This document shows, in pieces, positions 43,417 to 54,627 of a stretch of DNA of 64,000 bases. Source of the DNA: Byssochlamys sp. IMV 00236 (Eukaryota > Ascomycota > Eurotiomycetes > Eurotiales > Thermoascaceae); NCBI GenBank assembly GCA_001931875.2, contig MSJH02000544.1:310001-374000 (forward strand). Direction: 5' to 3'. The number at the start of each line of letters is the position of its first letter. The first letter of the stretch is position 1. The notes beneath the pieces were generated by a model. That model saw nothing but the letters and a program-made list of their open reading frames with translations. It was not told the origin of the DNA and made no database searches. A program made the position numbers and the translations under genes.

Positions 43417-44945
43417 CTATGCGTTCCAGGTCGTCGGAACTTGAGGGTATTTCTCTGCCTCAAGACCCAGGTCCTCGTAAACAGCATGATCACCTGCACA
43501 CACGATCAGCAAGTACCAATAGACCATTCTAATAGACGACTTACCTCCAAGAGCCTCAATTCGTTCTTCGTTTTCTTCCTCCAGTTTCTCAACTTCCTCC
43601 CCGGGCTGTTCTTCGTGAGGCTGCTTCCCACCAGGCTCGGCGGTTGCGGCCTTTCCAAGCTCATCTTGACCTTCTCCAATCATCAAGAACTGTGCATTCG
43701 GATAATCGATCAGTTCTGGCTCCAGAGGAATCCAGCGATAATCACCAAATTTCTCCTGGACGCTGTGCTCACACCCCGTTAGCAGCGGTCAAGTCTGTAG
43801 GGGAATTCTGCAGGTACTCACTGTTCAGGATATTCGGGGTTTTTAGGTAGCTGTGCTGGACCAGGGTACTTCGGATTCTTCGACTGGAGGATCCAACTGC
43901 CACGCTTATGGAGACCAAAATCCTGTTGGATGTCCCCGGCTTCCGAAGGAACCGTTAGAATATAAGCAAGATGAGAAGCACGCTTTGTGGAAGTTATAGC
44001 GTAGACTCCCTCTGCATAAGGCTTGGCCTCCGGTTTGGTGCGTTCGCCCCTGGTTGATGTTTCATAGCTACCTCCTGCGATGAACTGTTCGTGGAGGTCC
44101 TTCATGGACATCCCCGCCTTTTCGACGAAGCCCATATCCCTCTCCCTACCAGAAGTGGGAAACTTCTTCTTGGGTAGCATCAACAAGCGGCAGTTCTGGG
44201 CTTCGACACGACCCTTGTCCAGAGTCGCTCCAAGCGGAGTGGGACGCAAGACGCAAAAGCTCCTCGCAACCTCATTGATGCTGTGCGGTTCCTCAACATT
44301 CACGCGAGGTCTGAAGAAGAAATAAATGATTCCCTTTTCCAAGATATTTGATGGAACGATATTCTCCCTCTCCTTAGATTCTTTGAGACCAGTGGAGGCA
44401 CCGTTAGCCGTTTCAGGCTCCTTCTCGGGAGGCTTGTGCTCAGGAGTAGTTTCCTTTGCTTCATGACCTTTCGAGGTGTTAGCTGTGCCAATAAAGGACA
44501 GAAGGAACGAAGAAATCTCTATGATTGTATTCACAGTGATCTTACCATTTGGCGCCTGTGAAACTCCGTTTCCTTCATCCTTCTCTCGTGGCTCTTCCTT
44601 GGGCTTCGCCTCTTCAGGTGCTTCTGGTTTCTCCCCTTCAGCGGTCTCGGGCTTCTCTTCTTCACCCTTCTTCGGTTCTTCTCCACGACCCTCTTCCTCC
44701 TGCTTAGCAGCCTCCGCTTTCTCTGTCTCCTCTCTCTGCTTGGCGTCTTCCTCAGCTTGTCTGGCACCTTCCGCCTTCTTCATGTCATTTGTCTTCTTAG
44801 TCTCTTCATTCTTCTTCCCTCGTTTGGCTGCAGGGCCCTTCGCAGCAGATCCCCTACGCTTCGCGCCCGCTTTCGAGTCGGAACCCCCGGTAATTGCCTG
44901 ATTGGCCCTCTGTGCAGCTTGGCGAGTTGATGTTCTTGCGGCCAT
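43417..44945 (-). CDS. Conserved fungal nuclear-type protein with Lys/Glu-rich N-terminus
   Basis: Four exons (44945-44546, 44467-43822, 43762-43545, 43493-43417) give 446 aa. The N-terminal 150 residues are a charged Lys/Glu/Ala/Pro low-complexity segment with nuclear-signal-like basic runs (KRRGSAAKGPAAKRGKK). The folded part (about 180-400) contains NILEKGIIYFFFRPRVNVEEP, NCRLLMLPKKKFPTSGRER, GVYAITSTKRASHLAYILTVP and RGSWILQSKNPKYPGP. The C-terminus is acidic. I recall homologues in Aspergillus labelled BTB domain transcription factor, but I see no BTB fold signature. Function is unknown. The first intron (44468-44545) is 78 nt with no in-frame stop, so its retention would add 26 residues. 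Two CACGTG sites lie upstream. Confidence 0.8.
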
Positions 44946-45332
44946 TGTGACAGTGCCCTTAAATGAATGTCACAATTGGGTAAATAATAGAGACGATAAA
45001 GTCCGTTGAGTAAGTAAAGAGCTCCTATGATACGATAGAGCCCCTGTATGAGAGGTGCTGATGCAAGAGAACACAATGAGGTTGGGGAAGTCGATGGCCG
45101 AATGAAAGGTGCCTGACGTCATGCCTCTTTCCTCAGGAATCCGCTCGATTCCTACCACGTGATAAGATTACGAGGAGCATCACGTGGATACGGGATTGCG
45201 ACAACAGTCAACAGGACACCTATCCAGCATCGACATGAGGATAGATGATTGTCATTTGATCGGAAGTTTGCCGAGAAGCAGACCTGTATGACTGGAACCG
45301 TTAATGCTTTTGCATCCCGTAGGAAGTAGTAA
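44946..45332. other. Promoter of the 446-aa gene and 3' flank of the 221-aa gene
   Basis: 387 bp. The main feature is an inverted pair of CACGTG sites at 45155-45187 (separate entry). No gene was seen. Confidence 0.5.
45155..45187. promoter_or_regulatory. Inverted pair of CACGTG sites
   Basis: CCACGTGAT (45155-45163) and ATCACGTGG (45179-45187) are mirror copies 15 bp apart, about 210-240 bp upstream of the 446-aa gene's start codon. E-box type sites for a bHLH regulator are likely. Confidence 0.5.
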
Positions 45333-45998
45333 TCAATCCACGTCCATTTTGTCGTCCGACTCCGCGTCTCTTTTCGATTCCGTTCCATTTGCTGTTGTGG
45401 AAAATGTTAACGGCGTAGAAGGTCGGCTGTCGCTGCTGATAGGCGAACTGCTAGCAATTGGTGCTATGTTTATGTCTTCCTTGAACCGTCTACTCCTCCT
45501 CCGCAATCGCTTGGGGGTGAGAATACCCCCATCAGCTTTGCTGTCGTGTGTCTCTGTAAATGCAGAGGGCGATTCTGTTTGGTAAGGGTAATATGTATAC
45601 GCCTCTGAAGGTCCGGGCTTCCTTTTTCTGCCTCTCTTTGTAGATTTCCGCGGGCGGCTATCTGCACTGTCTGAGTTGCAGTCAAGATTGCGCAGAGAAT
45701 CGACAAGGTCGTCTTGTGTATGCGCTGCAAAGCTTCGTAGTTTGGGTGTCTCCGACAATGCGGTCTCCGGCGTAATGGGATCGTCTGGTTCTTCAATGGC
45801 ATATGGTTTTACCACCTCAACATCCCCATCATATCCCGGATCTTGCGAGGTGAGTTCCTCTAAGTCGAAATTATCGTGAGAAGGACTACCATTTGCAGAG
45901 TGACTGTTCCACCCGCCGGACACTGGAGATTCTGGTTCTTGGTGAATTTTGGTCATAATGCTGGGAACCAGGAACATCCGGCATTGACTGTTGTTCAA
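45333..45998 (-). CDS. Hypothetical acidic, Ser/Pro-rich nuclear-type protein
   Basis: A single exon of up to 221 aa; the in-frame Met at about residue 15 may be the true start. It is low in hydrophobics and rich in Ser, Pro, Asp and Glu. Two basic clusters that could act as nuclear localisation signals are present: PRKSTKRGRKRKPGP at about 116-130 and LRRRSRRFKED at about 164-174. A Tyr-rich patch (EAYTYYPYQTE) sits between them. No domain was recognised. Its length, composition and Asp-rich C-terminus (DAESDDKMDVD) support a real protein over a chance frame. It could be a regulatory or chromatin-associated protein, but that is only inferred from composition. Confidence 0.6.
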   Translation of the reverse strand: MNNSQCRMFLVPSIMTKIHQEPESPVSGGWNSHSANGSPSHDNFDLEELTSQDPGYDGDVEVVKPYAIEEPDDPITPETALSETPKLRSFAAHTQDDLVDSLRNLDCNSDSADSRPRKSTKRGRKRKPGPSEAYTYYPYQTESPSAFTETHDSKADGGILTPKRLRRRSRRFKEDINIAPIASSSPISSDSRPSTPLTFSTTANGTESKRDAESDDKMDVD

Positions 45999-46762
45999 GA
46001 GGCTCTCTTTTCATACCGGAGCAATTCAATTCCCAGTGAGTCCCCGCTTCCTTGCTTACAGCTTTTTCCAGCCATCCAGAGCGTGAATTGAATACCGGCT
46101 ACCTAGCTGGTGGAGATGTTATGGGACTTCCCGTAGTCAACGTGATGTAAGCATGACCGTGGCTCCAAAACCCTCCTCATATGAGAGTCCAGATAGAGAT
46201 ATGGAAGCTATGTAGAATTAGTCTGGAGTTAGGAAGCTTTTTATGTAATATTTTAGGAGCAGAGGGACGCAGAAATAATTGAAAATATGCAGCAGGAGAC
46301 GTAAAGGTAGTGACTGAAGTTCCTGGAATAAGGTGACCGGAAAAGAGAAGAAATGGACATGAAATCCGCAGACATATAGTATGTAAGAGAAACAACCAAC
46401 TGCCCCTCTGGCCGTCTAGAGCATACTCTGATCCCATCGAAACAAACCGAGACGATGTTCGCGGGACATGGAATTCCCCCCTGGTGGCTCATTTGCGGCG
46501 GTGCGGAGGGCGCCATTGGCCAGCTCCACTCGCTTAGTGGCTCCGCGACATAAACCACAATAAGTCCACGTACCGCTAAAGCTGGCATGTCCATAGACAA
46601 GCTGGCCGCAACGCTCCAACCTCATCCGCGCTCCTTCTGAACTTTTGTTTGGAGTTGATGCGGTGGACGCATTAGCTGTATTCTATTGACCGGTGTGCGG
46701 AGCGTGCTACTTTATGGTGCGGCTCCGGCCAACCCTCCTTCAACATGCAGTCCTCTCCGAAC
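45999..46762. other. Divergent intergenic region, possible small minus-strand gene
   Basis: Upstream of alpha-COP. A minus-strand open frame at 46416-46625 (69 aa, with a CGLCRG motif and complex composition) could be a small gene or exon, but no further exons or family were found. The rest is promoter sequence for copA and the 221-aa gene. Confidence 0.4.
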
Positions 46763-49700
46763 ATGCTCACCAAGGCACGTCCGCGCTCCCCTTATCCGCC
46801 ACGCCAGTTCTATACTGACGGTTATGATCTTATAGTTTGAGTCGAAGTCATCCAGAGCAAAGGGAATCGCCTTCCATCCGAAACGGTTAGAAGTTCTCGA
46901 AGCGCAATGCATCGTCGTTTCGGTACTAACTTGGGAACAGGCCATGGATTCTCGTATCCCTCCACTCCTCAACGATCCAGCTCTGGGATTATCGCATGGG
47001 AACACTCATTGATCGATTCGAAGAACACGATGGACCCGTGAGAGGAATAGACTTCCACAAGACGCAACCGTTGTTCGTATCCGGTGGTGATGATTACAAG
47101 ATCAAGGTCTGGAGCTACCAGACGCGGAGGTGCCTGTTCACGCTCAATGGCCACCTGGACTACGTTCGGACGGTATTCTTCCACCATGAGCTTCCGTGGA
47201 TCTTGTCAGCCTCCGATGACCAGACGATCAGAATATGGAATTGGCAGAACAGGTCGTTGAGTAAGTGGTGTTGCGCTCGCCCTGGAAGACGGCCGCTGAC
47301 AACTCGACCCAGTCTGCACCATGACCGGTCACAATCACTATGTGATGTGTGCACAGTTCCACCCCAAAGACGATCTGATTGTTTCTGCCTCCCTGGACCA
47401 GTCTGTCCGCGTCTGGGATATTACCGGGCTCCGAAAGAAGCACTCTGCGCCAACTTCTATCTCCTTCGAAGACCAAATGGCCCGCGCCAATTCCAGCCAG
47501 GCCGATATGTTTGGAAACACAGATGCGGTGGTGAAATTTGTTCTCGAGGGTCATGATCGGGGGGTCAACTGGGTTTCCTTCCACCCTAGCCTCCCATTGA
47601 TCGTTTCCGCCGGAGACGACCGTCTGATCAAGTTGTGGCGCATGAGTGGTGAGTACCAACGGCCCAATACACGGGGAATTTTCTCTAACATGCAACAGAC
47701 ACGAAAGCATGGGAAGTGGATACGTGCCGTGGCCACTTCCAGAACGTTTCCGCATGTCTTTTCCACCCCCACCAAGATCTCATATTGTCCGTCGGCGAGG
47801 ATAAAACAATCAGAGTATGGGACCTCAACAAGCGAACGTCCGTGCAATCCTTCAAGCGGGATCTTGATAGGTTCTGGGTGATTGCTGCTCACCCAGAGAT
47901 CAATCTCTTCGCTGCGGGCCATGACACTGGTGTGATGGTTTTCAAGCTCGAGAGAGAACGCCCAGCATCCGCTGTCTACCAGAATCAGGTGTTCTACATT
48001 ACGAAGGAGAAGCATGTCAAATCTTACGATTTCGCGAAGAACATCGAGTCACCGTCCATGTTGTCGCTGCGAAAGTTGGGCGCTCCTTGGGTTCCCCCGC
48101 GAACGCTTTCCTACAACCCGGCAGAGCGGGCCATCTTGGTCACTTCTCCTACTGACGGAGGCACATACGAGCTTATTAACCTGCCGCGGGACGCTACTGG
48201 AGCTGTCGAGCCCACTGACTTGAAGCGCGGCCAGGGTACTTCCGCTGTGTTCGTCGCGCGTAACCGATTTGCGGTCTTCAACGTCTCCAACCAGCAGGTG
48301 GATATCAAGGACCTGAGTAACTCCACCACGAAGACAATTAAGCCACCTGCCGGAACAACGGACATCTACTTCGGTGGTACCGGGTGCCTACTGTTCCTCA
48401 CCCCTACGACCGTTGTTCTTTTCGACATTCAACAGAAGAAGCAGTTGGCCGAGCTGGCAGTGAGCGGAGTGAAATATGTTGTCTGGTCGAATGACGGTCT
48501 GTATGCGGCTCTTCTGAGCAAGCACAATGTGACAATTGTGACCAAGACCCTCGAGCAAGTGAGCACTCTCCACGAGACTATTCGGATAAAGAGTGCTACC
48601 TGGGATGACGCTGGCGTACTCCTCTACTCCACTCTTAACCATGTCAAATACTCTCTTCTTAATGGGTAAGCCCTCCGATCCACTGTTGCATTATTGTACA
48701 TACTAATATCTGCACAGCGACAATGGAATTGTCCGTACTCTCGACCAGACTGTCTACCTTGTCCGGGTCAAGGGCCGCAACGTCTACTGCCTGGACCGCA
48801 CAGCCAAGCCCAGAATCCTGGAGATTGATCCTACCGAGTACCGTTTCAAACTTGCCTTGATCAAGCGAAATTATGACGAGATGCTCCAGATCATCAAGAC
48901 TTCCAGTCTCGTCGGACAGAGCATCATCTCGTACCTGCAGAAGAAAGGCTACCCGGAGATCGCTCTGCAGTTCGTCCAGGATCCTCAGACTCGGTTCGAG
49001 CTTGCCCTTGAGTGCGGTAATCTCGAGGTCGCCATCGAAATGGCAAAGGAACTGGACCGACCCAAGCTCTGGAGCCGCCTTGGAGCGGAGGCACTGGCGC
49101 ACGGTAACCACCAGACCGTGGAAATGACGTACCAAAAGCAGAGACAGTTTGATAAGCTGTCTTTTCTCTATCTAGCTTCTGGTGACCACGACAAGCTCGC
49201 AAGAATGGCTAAGATCGCCGAGCACAGAGGTGATTTCACGTCACGGTTCCAAAACTCCGTCTACCGCGGTGATGTCGAGGACAGGATACAGATGTTCAAA
49301 GAAGTCGATCTATGTAGGTTTTTTCTTTACCCTAGTCACCAACAAAACTAACCTTTCTAGACCCCCTTGCCTACTTGACGGCCAAATCTCACGGTCTGAC
49401 TGAGGAGGCAGAGGCTATCCTCGAGAGCTGTGGCTTAACCGCAGACGATGTTACTCTCCCGAAAGTGGGAGTTCCTTCGCGTCCTGCCAGGCCCGTTGTC
49501 CCCACCTACAAGTCCAACTGGCCCGTCAAAGCTGCTGGTCACTCTTCCTTCGAGAAAGCACTGCTGGGTGAGGTGGGTGCTATTGACGAAGAAGCTGCCG
49601 CAAATGGCTACGGATTGGAGAAAGAGGAAGAGGAGGCTGGCGATCTCGGCCGTGACACACTGGAAGAAGAGGAAGAAGACGTCGCCGGTTGGGATATGGG

Positions 49701-50757
49701 AGAGGAAATCATCGTCGAAGACGAAGGTGACTTTGTCAACGTTGACAGCGCCGAAGCGGGAGCGGGCAGCTCTGAGGCTGACCTGTGGGCCCGCAATTCT
49801 CCTCTGGCGGCGGACCATGTCGCTGCTGGCTCATTCGACACGGCTATGCAGCTCCTCAATCGCCAAGTGGGCGCAGTTCACTTTGCGCCACTCAAGGAGC
49901 GGTTCCTGGAGATCTACAAGGCTTCTAAGACATACCTCCCTGCGACAGCAGGATTGCCGCCTCTGGTTAACTACGTGCGAAGGACCGTTGATGAGACCGA
50001 CCCCCGCAAGCTCTTGCCTGTCATTCCTCGGGATTTGGAGACAATTGCAAATGTCGACCTACAAGAAGGATACGCAGCGATGCGCACCAACAGACTCGAG
50101 GACGGTGTGAAGATCTTCAAGCGCATTCTGCACACTCTGCTTCTCAACGCTGTCACCTCTGAGAGCGAGGTTGAGCAGGCGAAGAAGATTATTACCACTG
50201 CCCGAGAGTACATTCTTGCTATGTCTATCGAACTTTACCGCCGTTCGATAGGAACGGATACGCCCGAGAATCTGAAGAGAAGCCTGGAACTCTCGGCATA
50301 CTTCACCATCCCCAAGCTCGAGGTCGCTCACCGCCAGCTTGCTTTGATGGCAGCGATGAAGTTGGCATTTGCCAACAAGAATTACTCTTCTGCACTCAGC
50401 TTCGCCAACCGCATGATCGCTAACGGTGGCTCTGCTAAGCTTCTCGACCAGGTAAGAATTATTTACGTAACTTGACTGAGTGCTTTAGTACTAACCCCAA
50501 CTTAGGCCAAGAAGATCAAGGCTCAGTGCGAGCGCAACCCCCAGGATAAGATCGAGATCGAATTCGACCAGTTCGCTGAATTCGATATCTGCGCTGCCTC
50601 GTATACGCCTATCTACACCGGATCTCCCAGCGTCTCAGACCCGTTCACGGGTGCCAAGTATCACGAACAGTACAAGGGCACCGTGTGCCGGATTTCGGAC
50701 GTCACGGAAATCGGGGCACCGGCAAGTGGCCTGCGGTTGTTCTTCAACCAGATCTGA
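46763..50757 (+). CDS. copA: Coatomer subunit alpha (COPI alpha-COP)
   Basis: Eight exons (46763-46774, 46836-46885, 46941-47260, 47313-47648, 47699-48665, 48718-49313, 49361-50451, 50506-50757) give 1207 aa, the usual length. The start [14 protein letters not shown] is the conserved alpha-COP N-terminus. It requires joining across an intron with a GC donor (AAG/GCACGT...TATAG/TTT). An upstream in-frame ATG at 46745 would add six residues. The N-terminal WD40 propeller covers about residues 1-310 (units such as [11 protein letters not shown] and [13 protein letters not shown]). The second propeller and helical solenoid run from about 340 to 790, and an acidic linker (about 850-890) leads to the COPI C-terminal domain ending GLRLFFNQI. 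The protein is part of the COPI coat for retrograde Golgi-to-ER traffic and binds KKXX cargo. Confidence 0.96.
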
Positions 50758-51179
50758 AGATGATGAATGTCTTGACGGCTCCTGTCTCTTGTATCTTTTC
50801 GAGATGAAAAGGATTTCATGCTTTCTTCTTGAATCGTTGACCCTGCTTCGCAGCAGGGGCAATTGTTGAGTGGCGCTATGGCTACAGGTGGTTTCCCTCG
50901 TAGACGTAGCTTTTGTTAAACCAGTTTGATAATAATAAGCGGCCTTCTTACTTTCTTCACTGTTCTGTTATGTAGCACCCTATACTATACTCTAACTGGA
51001 GAAAAAATGCATTGATCATCTATAGTAGTACATATTCATAGAGTAAATGCGCTGTTGCTAGAGTAGAGAGATGTGCAGCCACCCATGCAATGTAATGACG
51101 CCAATGTCCGTATACGACCATGAACCATGAGACCCATATCTTACAAACGTGTTCATAATACCCCCCGTGGGCCAACTTC
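50758..51179. other. Convergent 3' flanks of copA and erv1
   Basis: 422 bp holding both polyadenylation regions. No further gene was seen. Confidence 0.5.
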
Positions 51180-51916
51180 TCAGTCGCAACGTCCATCCTT
51201 CCAACCCGTCCTCCACCTCTCCTCCCAGAACCGACAATCGAACTCCGGCTTGCCCAATTTGCGATTCACAGCATTATGCGCCTCGCACATCCAATTTCCA
51301 AACTCCCCTCGTCCCGACAGCCGCGGCGCATTCCGAGGATCGGCCATCCACGTCCGGAAGTCGTCCGCACACACCCAGCACGGATACAGGCGCGAGAAGA
51401 GACCTAGGAAAGACTTCATTTCCGTCTGCTGTTCGGGCGACGCTGTGCTAGGGTACGCGGCTGTGAGGGAGTGGAGGAGAGTCCATGTGGATCGGCCTAG
51501 CGCTTCGACATCAGGAGGACATTCGTTCTGAGTTGCTGAGGGAGTGGAAGTAGATGTAGACGGTGTGGTTGATGTTGTGGGTGTAGTAGCGGCGGCGGCA
51601 GCAGCGGTAGCGGTAGAGGAGGATGCGGCGGCTTTCTTTGCCATGGCTTTCCAGGATGCGGCGGAGGTGCAGAGACGGCATCTATAGGATAGTATAGTGT
51701 TAGGCACAGTTTATCTTTTCGAATGCTATGAGCGATGGGAATTAAGCCGGGGGCGTAAACGTACGGTTTTCCATCTTTATCCAGGACAACGCCCTTGGGC
51801 AGGTCCTGGCTCTGGTTTCCATCCTGTTGCTTTCCAGACGAAGGACCAGCTGGAGCTTGGTTGCGCTTCTGCTGCTGGCGCAGAGCTTCCATCTGTTCTT
51901 CCAGAATCTCCGCCAT
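51180..51916 (-). CDS. erv1: Mitochondrial FAD-linked sulfhydryl oxidase Erv1
   Basis: Two exons (51916-51765, 51681-51180) give 217 aa. The N-terminal half holds the shuttle CxxC (KPCRLC) followed by an Ala/Thr/Ser low-complexity linker (about 70-105). The C-terminal Erv/ALR domain has GRSTWTLLHSLTAAYP and the active-site CxxC in YPCWVCADDF. It continues with the FAD-binding WMCEAHNAVNRKLGKPEFDC, whose terminal Cys forms the structural disulfide. Erv1 reoxidises Mia40 in the intermembrane space and passes electrons to cytochrome c. The intron lies exactly at the shuttle CxxC. The linker, coded by Ala/Thr repeats, is probably variable in length. Confidence 0.93.
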
Positions 51917-52494
51917 GATCTGTGTTCTGCCGTGGGGTAGTGATGATCGAGGTAAGTAGTTCAATAACGAAAGGATTCCTAAGACAGGCTAAGTAGATAG
52001 ATTTGAAACAAAAGAACGTAAGAGAGAAACTGTACAGGTCGAATGGCACAAAACCGGAGCGGCCAAATTACTAAGGCGATGCGCAGTAGTTAACCAGTTA
52101 GTTCATTAAGTCATGGAAATGTCGCCGAAGGAAGAAGCTTTGTCAGGAAAATCCCGAAGTAACCAAGTATAACTGGTTGAATTCGGTGATAATTATTTAG
52201 TCCCCGGATTCCGCCCAAGTTGGTCCTGGCGCCGCAAAGCTCAGGCCGCCTTGCCCGTTCCTAGTAAGTAACGTGGAAAGCGGAGAAGCCGAAGACGAAG
52301 GAAACGCGACAGGACAGGACAGCGTTGAGAAGTGTTCACAACGCGGGTCTATTCACTTATTGCTATTAATCGTTGCTATTCCGAGATATCTTTACTCCTG
52401 GATCACGTCACTGCGCGATTATTGACGCGTGGGGCGTCTCTTTATCGGACGAACTTGCAACACTTCGCGACGCCATTGAGATCACCGCGCCGGG
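51917..52494. promoter_or_regulatory. Divergent promoter region erv1 / HIRIP3-like gene
   Basis: 578 bp between start codons of divergent genes. No gene was seen, and no specific site is claimed. Confidence 0.5.
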
Positions 52495-53699
52495 ATGCCG
52501 CCCAAGTACACCATGTCCGATTCAGAGTCCGAGTCCGACAAGTCCACGCCAGAAATCCTGTCGGATGAGAAGCTGGAGAAAGGTCTACGGGACACGGTTG
52601 CGAATATATACAAGACGGGGAATTTAGACGAATTGACAGTAAAGAGAGTGCGACTTGCGACGGAGAAGGCGCTCGGACTGGACGAGGGTTTCTTCAAGGG
52701 TGATGCGCGCTGGAAGTCTAAGAGTGATGAGATTATCAAGAATGAAGTAGTATGTGCCTCTCTGGCATTCTTGCGCTGCGATTGCGATATTTGGTTTCTT
52801 TATCGTATCGTTGACCGGCTATTTCTTGTCCACTACAGGAACTACAGGAGAGTAACCAGGAAGAGAAAAGGGAGGAAGACGATGAAGAAGAGGCGTCACC
52901 GATTCCACCTGCAAAGGCGCAAGCACCTACCAAGAAGGTGAAAGACGCGAAACGTGGGAAATCAGAAGATGCTTCCAAACCCAGGAAGCGTCGCAAGACT
53001 AGCACACCTACAGATTCAGAGGAGCCTTCTGCTGGATCTAGCGACGAAGATGGAGAACCGGTGAAACAACCCGGAAAGAAAGTCGTCAAGAAAGCGACAA
53101 ATAACAAACAATCAGACGCCGCTACCAAGGATGATATGTCAGACGAGTCTGATATGGCGCCCAAGGCGCAAACCAACGAGTCTTTAGAGCCTGGCGCAGA
53201 CAAGGAAGCATCCGAGAGCGAGATGTCCGTCGTCCTGGACGAAGAACCACCGCCAAAGAAGATGCGCCAGAAGAGCGCCAAGGCTGAATCGACAGGGAAG
53301 AAAGGCAGGAAATCGGCTGCTTCCAAGAAGAAGGACGCAGATCTGGACCCAGACCAGGCAGAGATTAAGCGTCTGCAAGGATGGCTGCTCAAGTGTGGAA
53401 TCCGAAAGATGTGGTTCCGGGAGCTGGCTCCCTACGACACACCCAAAGCCAAGATCAAGCATCTGAAGGACATGCTGAAAGAAGCAGGCATGGAGGGTCG
53501 CTACTCTCTGGAGAAGGCCAAGCAGATCCGTGAAGAGAGGGAGCTCAAGGCTGACCTCGAAACGGTGCAAGAGGGAGCCAGGCGTTGGGGTACAGGGAGC
53601 GCAGGCGAAGAGAGCGATGATGGCCAACCTAAAAGACGAGCAGCGCGAGGACGAACAGTCCTGGCGTTCCTCAGCGACGACGGCGAAGAGACAGACTGA
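52495..53699 (+). CDS. HIRIP3-like nuclear protein with DEK C-terminal-type domain
   Basis: Two exons (52495-52749, 52839-53699) give 371 aa. The N-terminal part (about residues 20-85) reads as a DEK C-terminal-type helical domain (EKLEKGLRDTVANIY..GNLDELTVKRVRLATEKALGLDEGFFK). The middle (about 90-290) is a long acidic and basic disordered region with nuclear-type Lys clusters (KPRKRRKTS). The C-terminus carries the pattern conserved in HIRIP3/CHZ-type histone chaperones (LQGWLLKCGIR, then KIKHLKDMLKEAGMEGRYSLEKAKQIREEREL). HIRIP3 binds H2A and the HIRA complex, so a chromatin role is likely. The ATG at 52510 (MSDSES) is an alternative start. Confidence 0.8.
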
Positions 53700-53875
53700 T
53701 CGACCCATCACTGCTCTATATATTCCTCGAGGTGTCCATTCTCGAACACCCGCATTGTATCACTAGCTTCTCATGAGATTAATTATAACGAGTAAACGAA
53801 TGGTCGTAAATGGTTTTCTTTTCCACGTAGCATGGGACTTCGACGTATCATCTCCACGGGCTCATTATTATCATC

Positions 53876-54144
53876 TCATTTATAGGACTTCCCTCCACTC
53901 ATACGCTGGGCCACTAGACTGAAGACCGCGACCGAGGATATGAAGAGCACCAGATTGTAGAACTATCCCACCAAGTCAGCACCAGTTTCTGTGCTCTGAC
54001 ATGAATGACCTACCGCATTTCTGGAGTACTCGTTCTCTTCAGCTTCGGATCGGGCTTCAACAAACAGTCGCCGCAAATTAGGAAGATTGGCCTAGAAGAG
54101 TTCAGATAGTGGTCTTTCCCTGGTCCATCCATGGGACTTACCAT
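53876..54144 (-). CDS. Small single-pass membrane protein, 55 aa, spliced
   Basis: Three coding exons: 54144-54142 (the ATG alone), 54091-54014 and 53962-53876. The start codon abuts a GTAAGT donor. Both introns are 50 nt with CTGAAC/GCTGAC branch points and TAG acceptors. The product begins MANLPNLRRLFVEARSEAEE and has one membrane span (FYNLVLFISSVAVFSLVA, about 28-45) and a short basic tail (QRMSGGKSYK). The positive N-terminal helix followed by one span resembles small subunits of organelle or ER membrane complexes, but I recognise no family. Two minimal introns with good signals that keep a frame ending just past a membrane span are hard to explain by chance. It is divergent from the AP-1 beta gene. 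Confidence 0.75.
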
Positions 54145-54627
54145 TTCCAATGGGATATTGGCTCACATAGGCCACTTATTCCCCAAGATACGGAGAATAC
54201 GTCTCACTGTGCCTGTCAGGGGAAATACTGCGATCGAGACAGCCAGCGGTGTCGCTAGTTGACCGTTAAGCTCGGGAGGACGAGGGACCCCAAGCCGCCT
54301 TTTGTGGATCGGCCAGCATCAATCAATCCATATCAGAACAACAGAGGCTCGACCTTCGACTCTGAAACGTCCCCACCACTGCTGCACACCTCTCTCTCTC
54401 TTGATTCCTCCTGGCAGAGAATCCGCGCCGGCGGATAATGAGATAGTTAAATTCGATCTGTCTGCTTACTTCCAGTCGCGCCACGTTCCCCTGACGCTTC
54501 GCCGCACTCGACACCGACCGACTCACCCCGCGGTCTTTCGCAGCAGACAGTTTCAGCTCAACGTCGACGTGCCATTACACTTGCGGAGGCGCGACCTGGT
54601 CGCTGCTGAAGCTCGCGCATCGCAGAC
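54145..54627. promoter_or_regulatory. Divergent promoter region, 55-aa gene / AP-1 beta
   Basis: 483 bp between start codons. An open frame at 54302-54646 runs through the AP-1 beta start in another frame and is not supported as coding. Confidence 0.5.

Noticed and set aside
46416..46625. 69-codon minus-strand frame upstream of alpha-COP
   Set aside because: Composition is protein-like and it has a CxxC-type motif, but without homologue or transcript evidence I did not call it.
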